Shown here: piece by piece, positions 7,777-15,863 of the stretch | How positions within the stretch are numbered: the first letter of the stretch is position 1 | Layout of the letters: the number at the start of each line of letters is the position of its first letter | Assembly (NCBI GenBank): GCA_004535785.1 | Contig: SPIB01000001.1 | Span: 1,135,637-1,199,636, forward strand | DNA from: Gammaproteobacteria bacterium LSUCC0112 | GTDB taxonomy: Bacteria; Pseudomonadota; Gammaproteobacteria; Pseudomonadales; Pseudohongiellaceae | Reading direction: 5' to 3' | Length of the DNA: 64,000 nt | Translations under genes and position numbers: made by a program | Notes under the pieces: generated by a model | The model's input: the letters and a program-made list of their open reading frames with translations, nothing else | What the model was told of the DNA's origin: nothing | The model's database searches: none

Positions 7777-10553
7777 TGAGCCTCATCCCAGTTTGAGCCA
7801 ATGCCAACATCCACCACCAACGGCACATCCAACGCTGCGGCACTGACCATCCGAAAGCGAACACCCTCCTTCAAAAGTTCCACATCCGGGTCTTTGACTT
7901 CAAACACCAGCTCGTCGTGTACCTGAAGCACCAGCCTTGCGTCCAACACACCAGTCTGCAACCAATGATCAATATCGACCATGGCCTGTTTGATGATATC
8001 GGCAGCAGTACCTTGCATGGGTGCGTTGATGGCTGTGCGCTGAGCAGCCTTGCGCAACATGCCGTTCCCTGCCCGGATGTCCGGTAGATACAACCGGCGA
8101 CCGAACAAGGTTTCGACATACCCCTGTGCCTCTGCCTGCTCACGCGTTCGTTCCATATAGTCGTGTACGCCAGGGTAACGTTCGAAATACTTGTCCACAT
8201 ATAACTGAGCATCGTGTCTGTCTATCCCCAATTGTTTGGCCAACCCGAATGCCGACATACCGTAGATCAGTCCAAAGTTGATGGCTTTTGCGCGGCGGCG
8301 TTGTTCGGACGTTACGTCCTCAACTGGGACACCAAACACCTCTGACGCAGTTGCCCGATGCACATCCTGTGCATTTGCAAAGGCTGCAAGCAGCCCGGCA
8401 TCCTGAGAAAGATGCGCCATGATTCGCAACTCTACCTGAGAGTAGTCTGCCGCCAATAACTTGTACCCAGGTGCCGCGACAAATGCCTGGCGAATCTTTC
8501 TGCCCTCCGCACTTCGAATGGGAATGTTCTGTAGATTGGGCTCTGTTGAAGAGAGTCTGCCGGTTGCCGCTACTGCCTGCTGAAAACAGGAGTGTATCCG
8601 CCCTGTTGTGCGATTGATTTCCAGCGGCAGTTTATCCGTGTATGTGGATTTGAGTTTGCTCAGGCCCCGATGCTCCATAATGAGATTTGGCAACTCAAAA
8701 TCCAGCGCCAGCTCTTGGAGAATTGGTTCAGCGGTCGATGGCTGACCGGTTGGGGTTTTTTTCAATACCGGCAGTTGCAGCTTGTCATACAAAATTGCCT
8801 GCAGCTGTTTGGGTGAACCCAGATTAAAACTTTCCCCGGCCAAAGCGTACACCTGGTGCTCCAGCTCGGACAGTCGAGCAGCCAGACCAACTGATTGCAG
8901 ATGGAGCATTTCCGGATCAATGGCAATGCCCTGACGTTCCATTCGTTGCAAAACCGGGCTCAGCGCGAGCTCATAATATTTGTATAACCCTGCAAGCTCA
9001 CCTGTTTTATTTAATTCATCGGACAGCTTGAAATGAAGTCTGCTGACGATATCAGCCTGAGGCGCAAGGTATGTCATTGCCGCATCCGGTGACGTCTGTG
9101 TCAACGCCAGTTTCTGTCGACCAGCGCCGATCAAACTCTCGATTGTAGGCAATCGCATTGACAGGTAGTATTCACTTACCTCTTCAATGCCATGGTTTAT
9201 AGCGACAGAATTGATAACGTACGACGCAAGATGCGTGTCAAATCGCCAACCATTGACCGAAATTCCATGGTTCTGCAGCACATGACTCACGTGTTTATTG
9301 TTGTGCGCAATCTTTCGCACACCCCCATCCTCCAACAGTGGCTTTAGTAGCGTCAAACAGACCCTGCGATCCAACACTGAAGGCGAATCAAGACTGTCAT
9401 GGTCAAGCGCCAGATAGACCGCTTCACCGGGCCTCCAGCTCAATGCCAGACCTATCACTTTTGCGAGCATAAAGTGTTCTGCGGTATCCAGAATTGCAAT
9501 GGATACCAAACCGCGACTTCGGACTTGGTGGATACAGTCACGAAGATCTTGCTCGGAGGTTACCAGCCTGTAATTCCGTTCAGTTGTGTTCCAGTCATCT
9601 GCCTGTGAAGTACTGCTTTGCGTTTTACCGTTGGTGTTGGTGTTGGGCTGTGATCCAGAGGAACCGTCTTCAATCGTTGATGGAGCCGCTTCGACGCCTT
9701 GTTTCTCCAGATCCTTGACCCAACCCCTGAATTCCAGCTCTGAAAACAATGCTAATAGTTGAGGCTGATCCTCAGAAGAAGGGATCAGCTCCTGCAGCGA
9801 AACCTCTAGCGCCACGTCCAGTTTTATTGTCGCCAGTTCGTATGACAATCTCAGGGAATCGAGATTGTCGCGCAATTTTTCACCAATTTTGCCGGTGATC
9901 AAATGTGCATTTTCTATAACACCCTCCATGGAACCATATTCTTGCAACCACTTGACCGCTGTCTTTGGCCCCACACCTGGCACACCGGGAATATTGTCGA
10001 CCTTGTCACCTGTCAACGCGAGAAAGTCTACAATACGAGATGGAGGCAGGCCGAATTTCACTTCGACTGCAGCAGGATCCAGCTTCTCGCCGGTCATCGT
10101 ATTGATCAGGGTAACGTGCTGGTTTACCAGCTGGGCAAGATCTTTGTCGCCCGTAGAAATCAATGTATCACGATGTTGATGCAACGCCTGGGCAGCCAAG
10201 GTACCTATCACGTCATCTGCCTCAACGCCGGGAATCACTAACAGCGGCAAACCCATCGCACGAATAATTTGGTGTATCGGCTCAATCTGGCTCCGCAAGT
10301 CATCTGGCATCGGTGGCCGGTGCGCCTTGTAATCCTTATAAATTTCATTGCGAAAGGTATCGCCCTTGGCATCAAAAACGACCGCCACGGGGCTATCCGG
10401 ATAGTCTTTTTTGAGGCTGCGGATCATGCTGATCACGCCTTTGATGGCGCCTGTTGCCTGACCCTTGCTGCTCAGTAACGGTGGTAGTGCGTGGTAGGCG
10501 CGAAAAAGATACGAGGATCCATCAATCAGGATCAATGGGCTTGCCGATGCCAT
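7773..10553 (-). CDS. polA: DNA polymerase I with a degenerate proofreading domain
   Basis: Fills gaps and removes RNA primers. The 926-residue protein has a 5' nuclease domain (about 1-290), a Ser/Asn/Thr-rich linker (about 290-325), a 3'-5' exonuclease-like domain (about 330-520) and a family A polymerase domain (about 530-926) with DYSQVELRI and HDE motifs. In the exonuclease domain the residues equivalent to E. coli Glu357, Asp424 and Asp501 are Ala358, Val422 and Gln499, and the first motif is about three residues shorter, so proofreading is probably lost. I chose ATG 10553 because the product then begins like known PolA; in-frame starts also exist at 10565 and 10589. Convergent with engB; znuA lies just upstream on the same strand. 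Confidence 0.96.
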   Translation of the reverse strand: MASASPLILIDGSSYLFRAYHALPPLLSSKGQATGAIKGVISMIRSLKKDYPDSPVAVVFDAKGDTFRNEIYKDYKAHRPPMPDDLRSQIEPIHQIIRAMGLPLLVIPGVEADDVIGTLAAQALHQHRDTLISTGDKDLAQLVNQHVTLINTMTGEKLDPAAVEVKFGLPPSRIVDFLALTGDKVDNIPGVPGVGPKTAVKWLQEYGSMEGVIENAHLITGKIGEKLRDNLDSLRLSYELATIKLDVALEVSLQELIPSSEDQPQLLALFSELEFRGWVKDLEKQGVEAAPSTIEDGSSGSQPNTNTNGKTQSSTSQADDWNTTERNYRLVTSEQDLRDCIHQVRSRGLVSIAILDTAEHFMLAKVIGLALSWRPGEAVYLALDHDSLDSPSVLDRRVCLTLLKPLLEDGGVRKIAHNNKHVSHVLQNHGISVNGWRFDTHLASYVINSVAINHGIEEVSEYYLSMRLPTIESLIGAGRQKLALTQTSPDAAMTYLAPQADIVSRLHFKLSDELNKTGELAGLYKYYELALSPVLQRMERQGIAIDPEMLHLQSVGLAARLSELEHQVYALAGESFNLGSPKQLQAILYDKLQLPVLKKTPTGQPSTAEPILQELALDFELPNLIMEHRGLSKLKSTYTDKLPLEINRTTGRIHSCFQQAVAATGRLSSTEPNLQNIPIRSAEGRKIRQAFVAAPGYKLLAADYSQVELRIMAHLSQDAGLLAAFANAQDVHRATASEVFGVPVEDVTSEQRRRAKAINFGLIYGMSAFGLAKQLGIDRHDAQLYVDKYFERYPGVHDYMERTREQAEAQGYVETLFGRRLYLPDIRAGNGMLRKAAQRTAINAPMQGTAADIIKQAMVDIDHWLQTGVLDARLVLQVHDELVFEVKDPDVELLKEGVRFRMVSAAALDVPLVVDVGIGSNWDEAH

Positions 10554-10619
10554 AAGGACGTCCATGCTGAATTTTGTTTGGCAGACCAAGTCAACCGCTA
10601 TGTTCAGTCCAGGATCGTG

Positions 10620-11564
10620 CTACTGATCAAAACATTGTCGGAAGGCGTTTGCGAGGTTTTCAATTAACTGTATATAAGCGGTAGGCCCGGAGGTCAAGCG
10701 TTGGCCTGTGGTATCCGCTTTGATTCTGGTAATTTTTTTATTTCCAATAATGGTGTCTACCGTCGCAGTTTGCGACGTTACATCTTCCATCAGGCAGCCA
10801 ATTGATCTCTCATTCACTGCATCGCGCAGTGCAAGCATGTGCCTTATGCCGGGCTGAATATCCTCACTGCCAACAAAAACAACATCATGACGCAATCCAA
10901 ATTGTCGTTCAAAGTAACGAAATGCGTCATGATACACAGCGTACTGAGGAGTTTCCGAAGGCTGCAGTGCCGCAACCAATTCGAGCTCAAGTGCAGCAAT
11001 CTGTCGCTCGAAATCAGCAAGATTGTTCAGGTATCTTTTACTGGAAGCAGGGTCAATAGATACAAGCTGACCCATAATGGCTTGCGCGATCAGTCGTGCA
11101 TTTCGGGTATCCAGCCATACGTGTGGGTCTATATCGGTTCCTGAAACGTGCCGATGTCCGGCGTGCACACCTTCATTTGGCACAATCATTTCAACGTTGT
11201 CTTCGGCATCGTAACCAGCGTGATGAACCACTAATCCGGGAATTGCGAGGACTTGCAGAACATTTTTGCCGGGCAATTGCTGTTCGATCGTATCGACCAG
11301 GTAGGTTTCAAGTTCGGGACCGACCCAGATCAGTAACTCTGACTGATCAATCGCCCGGACACTCGAAGGGCGTAAAACAAAGTGATGGTAAGATTGCGCG
11401 GAAGGTATAAGCACCTCGGGTTCATTAACACCTTCGGTAATAGCACTGGCAATCATCTGCAATGGTTTTATCGTCGCAACAATACGCACCTGCGCATACA
11501 GCGGGGTGTTGACGAATAGCGATACAATGCTCAAAAGCAGAGCAAGACAGAGGCGACGAATCAT
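10620..11564 (-). CDS. znuA: Zinc ABC transporter substrate-binding protein ZnuA
   Basis: Periplasmic zinc-binding lipoprotein-like receptor for the ZnuBC transporter. The 314-residue precursor has a signal peptide to about residue 24 and the cluster A-I fold. Candidate zinc ligands are His60 or His61, His148 (in DPHVWLD) and His212 (in YHDAF), with a short histidine-rich loop near 134-139 and two C-terminal cysteines that could pair as in E. coli ZnuA. Divergent from znuCB across 76 bases that contain a Zur-box-like palindrome. It ends 66 bases before polA on the same strand, so some read-through into polA is possible. Confidence 0.94.
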   Translation of the reverse strand: MIRRLCLALLLSIVSLFVNTPLYAQVRIVATIKPLQMIASAITEGVNEPEVLIPSAQSYHHFVLRPSSVRAIDQSELLIWVGPELETYLVDTIEQQLPGKNVLQVLAIPGLVVHHAGYDAEDNVEMIVPNEGVHAGHRHVSGTDIDPHVWLDTRNARLIAQAIMGQLVSIDPASSKRYLNNLADFERQIAALELELVAALQPSETPQYAVYHDAFRYFERQFGLRHDVVFVGSEDIQPGIRHMLALRDAVNERSIGCLMEDVTSQTATVDTIIGNKKITRIKADTTGQRLTSGPTAYIQLIENLANAFRQCFDQ

Positions 11565-11585
11565 TGTAAGGTTTGTCTCTTGATT

Positions 11586-11608
11586 GAAATGCTATGATAT
11601 ACCATTTT
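11586..11608. promoter_or_regulatory. Putative Zur box between znuA and znuCB
   Basis: A 23-base imperfect palindrome with arms GAAATG and CATTTT. It matches about 18 of 22 fixed positions of the enterobacterial/Pseudomonas Zur consensus as I remember it. It lies 21 bases before znuA and 32 before znuC and overlaps a TATGAT hexamer, so zinc-loaded Zur bound here would block both promoters. Confidence 0.8.
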
Positions 11609-11640
11609 TAAGGCGATGCCTAACACAGGATTAACTGCTG

Positions 11641-12426
11641 ATGGACAGGGATTTATTGATCAAAGCCCGCGGGATAGGCGTCAATTTTGAGGGCCGCCAG
11701 ATTCTGAGTCATATTGATCTGGAGATTTTACAGGGCCAGCTGGTTACCTTGATTGGTCCAAATGGTGCGGGCAAGACAACGTTGGTCCGGGTTGTTCTGG
11801 GTCTACTTGCACCTCACGAAGGGGAGTTACAACGCGCCCAAGGCCTGAAGATTGGATACATGCCACAGAAACTCTTTGTTGAGCCCACACTGCCACTGAC
11901 TGTTGAGCGTTTTCTTAAGCTTGCTGGCCCATCCGATCTCGAAGCCAGCTCCCTGTTAGAGGAAGTCAGAATTTCGCACCTGCTCAAACAACAGGTCAGT
12001 CGCCTTTCAGGTGGCGAAATGCAACGAGTTTTGCTGGCGCGGGCACTGAGTCGTAAACCGCATCTGCTGGTGCTTGACGAGCCAGCTCAAGGTGTTGATG
12101 TCAATGGACAAGTTGAACTTTACGAACTGATCAATGCAATCCGTGCAGACCATCATTGTGGCGTATTAATGGTGTCTCATGACCTGCATCTGGTGATGGC
12201 AGGAACCGATGAAGTTATTTGCCTGAATCAGCATATTTGCTGCCACGGGAAACCCGAACATGTCAGTACTGATCCCGCCTATCTGGCGCTCTTTGGACGA
12301 CGTGAAGCCGAAACCTTGGCAGTGTACACGCATCATCATAACCATAGTCACGATATCAAAGGTGCGATCATTGGCGATGCTTGCTGCGATCACCATGCTG
12401 ACAAAGGAACTCATAACCATGGCTGA
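11641..12426 (+). CDS. znuC: Zinc ABC transporter ATPase ZnuC
   Basis: Cytoplasmic ATPase of the high-affinity zinc importer. The 261-residue protein has Walker [10 protein letters not shown] (about 38-46), signature LSGGEMQR, Walker B LLVLDEP and the switch His ('VSHD'). The C-terminal tail beyond about residue 225 is rich in His and Cys (HHHNHSH, CCDHH), which may bind zinc and is longer than a minimal ATPase needs. The 3' end overlaps znuB by 8 bases, showing translational coupling. Confidence 0.95.
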   Translation: MDRDLLIKARGIGVNFEGRQILSHIDLEILQGQLVTLIGPNGAGKTTLVRVVLGLLAPHEGELQRAQGLKIGYMPQKLFVEPTLPLTVERFLKLAGPSDLEASSLLEEVRISHLLKQQVSRLSGGEMQRVLLARALSRKPHLLVLDEPAQGVDVNGQVELYELINAIRADHHCGVLMVSHDLHLVMAGTDEVICLNQHICCHGKPEHVSTDPAYLALFGRREAETLAVYTHHHNHSHDIKGAIIGDACCDHHADKGTHNHG

Positions 12427-13210
12427 TTTTGTGTTGTACGCACTTCTGGCGGGTATCAGCATTGCTCTTGTTGCAGGTCCCTTGGGGTGCTTCGTAGTAT
12501 GGCGCAGAATGTCCTACTTTGGTGATACGCTCGCTCACTCTTCATTACTTGGCGTGGCGCTGGCGATTTTGCTCAACCTGCAAATGCAGGTAGCCATTAT
12601 CGGCAGTTGTCTTGCGTTTGCTGCGTTGCTTTTGCTACTGGAAAAAAAACAGGCACTGGCAACCGACACGTTGCTCGGCATTATTGCGCACAGCACACTT
12701 GCCTTCGGACTTTTGGTCTTGTCGATTTCAGACCGCGTACAAGTGAATCTGAATGCTTTTCTTTTCGGGGATTTATTGACGGTTACTCAGGCTGATTTGT
12801 TATGGATTGTCAGCTGCTGTTTGCTGTGTGGATTTGTACTGATGCTGTTTTGGAAGAAATTTCTTGCGATTACCGTCCATCGGGAACTGGCAATGATAGA
12901 AGGGTTGGCCGCTGACAGACTTTATGCGTTGCTGGTTTTTCTGATTGCAATCCTGATTGCCGTTGCAATGAAAATAGTGGGCGTGTTGCTGATTACCTCG
13001 CTACTCATCATTCCTGCTGCAGCCGCAAGACGACTTTCGAGCACACCTGAGCAAATGGCAATGGGATCTGCAATTGCTGGCTGCCTTGCTGTGGTTGGGG
13101 GTTTGGGATTGTCTTACTATTGGGATACACCGGCTGGTCCATCCATCGTTGCCACCGCCTTTGTGTCGTTTATTGTGGTTTATTTAAAACCAGAGGCGGG
13201 TAGTCGCTGA
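12419..13210 (+). CDS. znuB: Zinc ABC transporter permease ZnuB
   Basis: Membrane channel of the zinc importer. The 263-residue protein has about eight hydrophobic helices and the family segments '[14 protein letters not shown]' near residue 35 and '[12 protein letters not shown]' near residue 195. The ATG at 12419 overlaps the znuC stop by 8 bases and gives the usual family N-terminus; the frame stays open further upstream to 12260 but that would run inside znuC. No zur gene follows or precedes the transporter genes. Confidence 0.95.
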   Translation: MADFVLYALLAGISIALVAGPLGCFVVWRRMSYFGDTLAHSSLLGVALAILLNLQMQVAIIGSCLAFAALLLLLEKKQALATDTLLGIIAHSTLAFGLLVLSISDRVQVNLNAFLFGDLLTVTQADLLWIVSCCLLCGFVLMLFWKKFLAITVHRELAMIEGLAADRLYALLVFLIAILIAVAMKIVGVLLITSLLIIPAAAARRLSSTPEQMAMGSAIAGCLAVVGGLGLSYYWDTPAGPSIVATAFVSFIVVYLKPEAGSR

Positions 13211-13211
13211 A

Positions 13212-13874
13212 TCACAGCGCCTGGCGTATTAGCTCGTAAGCCTCTTTGATTTTATCGCGCTTGATATTGGGTTCCATAAAACCACGATACTGGCCAGAGG
13301 GATCTACGATTAGAATATTGCCACTATGATCAATGAGGAAATTGCGTGGCACACCCCCATCCTGTGCCGGCACGGGCATGATCCCTGTTGCTACAAACAG
13401 GTTATTGGCAAGTCGCGAAACTGTGGAGAATTCACCGGTTACACCCAGAAAGCTCGGATCAAATGCCGACATATATCTGGCAACAGTGGGCGTGTCATCC
13501 CTGAACGGGTCAACGCTGATCATCACAACCTGTGTATCATTTTGCAGCAACGAGCCTTCGAGTGAGCGGTAAAATGACGTTAATTCCTGCATTGTCAGCG
13601 GGCAAATATCCGGACAATTGGTAAAACCAAAAAATATAAGGCTCCACTTACCCTGTAAACTGGCATCCGTAAATGCCTGACCATGATGATCAATCAGCTC
13701 AAATGGCTCCAGTGTGACCGGCGATTCATAGATCAGTGCGCCAATTTCACGCAACTCTTCCGTATCCAGAACCTGTGCCTGATTATTCGACGCGTAACGG
13801 TTGTATGTCACATACATCACAAAAAAAACCCAGACAAGACACGCAATCAGCGTAATCTTTACGTTTCGCTTCAT
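13212..13874 (-). CDS. SCO1/SenC-family copper chaperone for cytochrome oxidase
   Basis: Membrane-anchored thioredoxin-like protein that helps load the CuA site of cytochrome c oxidase subunit II. The 220-residue protein has an N-terminal membrane anchor (about 7-24), the copper/redox motif C87-P-D-I-C91 and the distal copper ligand His183 ('LIDHSG'), so all three Sco copper ligands are present. It is last of the minus-strand cox assembly genes and follows heme O synthase by 24 bases, as in the Pseudomonas cox cluster. Its stop is 1 base from the znuB stop (convergent). Confidence 0.94.
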   Translation of the reverse strand: MKRNVKITLIACLVWVFFVMYVTYNRYASNNQAQVLDTEELREIGALIYESPVTLEPFELIDHHGQAFTDASLQGKWSLIFFGFTNCPDICPLTMQELTSFYRSLEGSLLQNDTQVVMISVDPFRDDTPTVARYMSAFDPSFLGVTGEFSTVSRLANNLFVATGIMPVPAQDGGVPRNFLIDHSGNILIVDPSGQYRGFMEPNIKRDKIKEAYELIRQAL

Positions 13875-13898
13875 ATCATTAAGTCCGTAACATAGTTT

Positions 13899-14786
13899 TC
13901 AGGGGAACAAATAATGGTCAACCAACAACACCGGAAAAAGCACCATCAAGTAGATGATTGAATACCGGAAGGTATCCATCGCTGTTGATTGCTTGGGTTT
14001 AAACATCAACAACAATGTCCAGAAAAGAAAACCAAAGCCGAGTACGAGCGCAGCCAAAAGATAAAGCGGTCCACTCATCCCGATCAGGTAGGGCAACACA
14101 CTGACCAGTATCATAATTATTGTATAAAGAATGATATGAATCTTGGTCAGATGCTCTCCATGGGTGACGGGCAACATCGGTATGCCCGTCTTTGCATATT
14201 CATCCTTCCTGTAAATTGCCAACGCCCAAAAATGCGGAGGCGTCCAGGCAAAAATTATCAAAACCAGAATGAGAGCGCCAGGCTCAATAGTGCCTGATAC
14301 TGCCGCCCAACCTAACAACGGCGGCATGGCACCTGACAACCCCCCAATGACAATGTTCTGTGGTGTTGCACGCTTTAGGTAGCCCGTATAGATAAATGCA
14401 TATCCGATAAAAGAGGCCAGCGTGAGCCACGCGCTGAGTGCATTAACCCAGATCAACATAATCAACATGCCGGCAACGCCAATTACGGCAGCAAACCAGC
14501 CTGCCTGCATCGGGTCAACCCGCCCTTGGGGCATAGGACGATTAATAGTCCTGCGCATCACGGCATCAACTTTACGGTCAATCAAATGATTGACGACCGC
14601 ACCCGATGAGGCGACAAGCGCAATACCAAGATTCCCGAGAATCAGGATATCCAGCGGCACCATGCCAGGCACGGCCAGGAACATACCTACCATTGATGTC
14701 AGAATCATTAACATCACGACGCGAGGTTTGCACATCTCGTAGTAATCACGCCAGCTTGCGGTCTGCTTATGAGTCAGTTCAGTCAC
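13899..14786 (-). CDS. cyoE: Protoheme IX farnesyltransferase (heme O synthase)
   Basis: Transfers a farnesyl group to haem B, giving haem O for haem-copper oxidases (CyoE/CtaB). The 295-residue UbiA-family protein has about nine helices and the prenyl-diphosphate-binding motif NHLIDRKVD followed by RRTxxRP. I chose GTG 14786: it yields the family-typical start 'TELTHKQ' and standard length. The frame is open for 68 more codons to a TTG at 14990 and that stretch is cysteine-rich (see findings). Upstream of the SCO gene on the same strand; divergent from the gene at 15009. Confidence 0.94.
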   Translation of the reverse strand: MTELTHKQTASWRDYYEMCKPRVVMLMILTSMVGMFLAVPGMVPLDILILGNLGIALVASSGAVVNHLIDRKVDAVMRRTINRPMPQGRVDPMQAGWFAAVIGVAGMLIMLIWVNALSAWLTLASFIGYAFIYTGYLKRATPQNIVIGGLSGAMPPLLGWAAVSGTIEPGALILVLIIFAWTPPHFWALAIYRKDEYAKTGIPMLPVTHGEHLTKIHIILYTIIMILVSVLPYLIGMSGPLYLLAALVLGFGFLFWTLLLMFKPKQSTAMDTFRYSIIYLMVLFPVLLVDHYLFP

Positions 14787-15008
14787 CGGATTCTCTCTTG
14801 CACACCAAATTACCCCGCATTTTCGGCAGTATGTAAGTGTGCGCTCTTGATTTTGGAGTGCCTGAATTGTACCGCAATTCATGTTTGGATGAAAAAAATG
14901 AGGACATTTATTTTTTTCAGGAGTAAATTCGGGCTCTGGTAGTTTAAAAACCCGATAGACGTTCGAAAGCGATTCCAAATAAAGCAACAAAAGAAAAGGA
15001 GCAACGCT

Positions 15009-15548
15009 ATGAAATGTATCTATTATTTATCACCCACCCTGAAAAGCACACAACATATTTCCGATGATTTGCACGCTATAGGAATAGATGACTGGTTTTT
15101 GCATATTCATAGCAAAGACGAGAGTGGGCTGGTTAAAGAGCACCTTCACTCCAGCAATTATCTTGAAACACTGGATTTTATTCGAGAAGGTTTTATTGGC
15201 GCAGGCATAGGCTTTATTGCCGGGCTGTGTCTGGCGGGGCTTGCATCGATCACTGATCCGTTTGGGGCTCCGATACCGATGGTTGGTTATGCAGCGATTG
15301 TTTTTCTGATCACCTGTTTTGGTGCCTGGGTGGGTGGGCTGGCAGGGGTTGCCAATGAAAACAAGAAAATTGCGCACTTCCATCAAGACATCGTCAGCGG
15401 CAAGTATCTGGTGCTCATTTACGCTAAAGAAGATCAGATTAACAACATCCAGCAAATGATGAAAAGCAAGCATCCCGAAGCGAGTCTTTCAGCTGTCGAT
15501 GCTCACTTCCTCAATCCTTTCTCGAATCTGCAACTGGTCAGATCCTGA
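15009..15548 (+). CDS. Conserved-type membrane protein of unknown function
   Basis: I do not recognise a named function. The 179-residue protein has a soluble N-terminal half-domain (1-55, beta-alpha-beta-like), two adjacent glycine-rich membrane helices (about 62-84 and 94-117) joined by a short Pro-rich loop, and a soluble C-terminal half-domain (about 125-170). The layout is like bacterial proteins in which a helical hairpin is inserted in a ferredoxin-like fold. A strong AAGGAG precedes the ATG. It is first in the plus-strand block that contains the second cytochrome oxidase, separated from coxB by 315 bases with a hairpin, so it may be a separate transcript. Confidence 0.75.
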   Translation: MKCIYYLSPTLKSTQHISDDLHAIGIDDWFLHIHSKDESGLVKEHLHSSNYLETLDFIREGFIGAGIGFIAGLCLAGLASITDPFGAPIPMVGYAAIVFLITCFGAWVGGLAGVANENKKIAHFHQDIVSGKYLVLIYAKEDQINNIQQMMKSKHPEASLSAVDAHFLNPFSNLQLVRS

Positions 15549-15863
15549 CAACTGCTGTTTGTGAAGTATTGCGCTGATTGAAACAAAGATTTAGTATCGA
15601 GATATGAGATGGGTCGCCTGACCCGTCTCATACGCCTCACTGTTAGATGCAACACGTTGTATACCCGTCCGAAAGATAACAATAAAAGGAGGGAGCGACG
15701 TTGTGAACGAGTTTATTTTTAACGTTCGTAGTCAACTGCGTGACTGGCAATCCAGTAATTTCTTCCCGGGCAGAATCTGCTCGCGGCCTTTTATTATCTT
15801 TCGCCTTACTGATGCTGTATCCCCCATTGTCCGGGTTCGAACAATTAGAAGGATATCTCGCGT
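15549..15863. other. 315-base non-coding stretch before the second oxidase operon
   Basis: Contains a strong hairpin at 15605-15630. A weak promoter candidate is TTGAAA at 15578 and GATATG at 15601, 17 bases apart. A GTG at 15703 with a very good AGGAGGG upstream opens a short reading frame that overlaps coxB in another frame. The coxB start itself (15864) has AGAAGGA upstream. Confidence 0.5.
15605..15630 (+). promoter_or_regulatory. Strong hairpin upstream of the second oxidase operon
   Basis: Two 11-base arms (TGAGATGGGTC and GACCCGTCTCA) around a GCCT loop pair fully if one G-U is allowed. No T-run follows, so it is not a classic intrinsic terminator. It could end the 15009 transcript weakly, or shape the leader of the oxidase mRNA. 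Confidence 0.5.
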
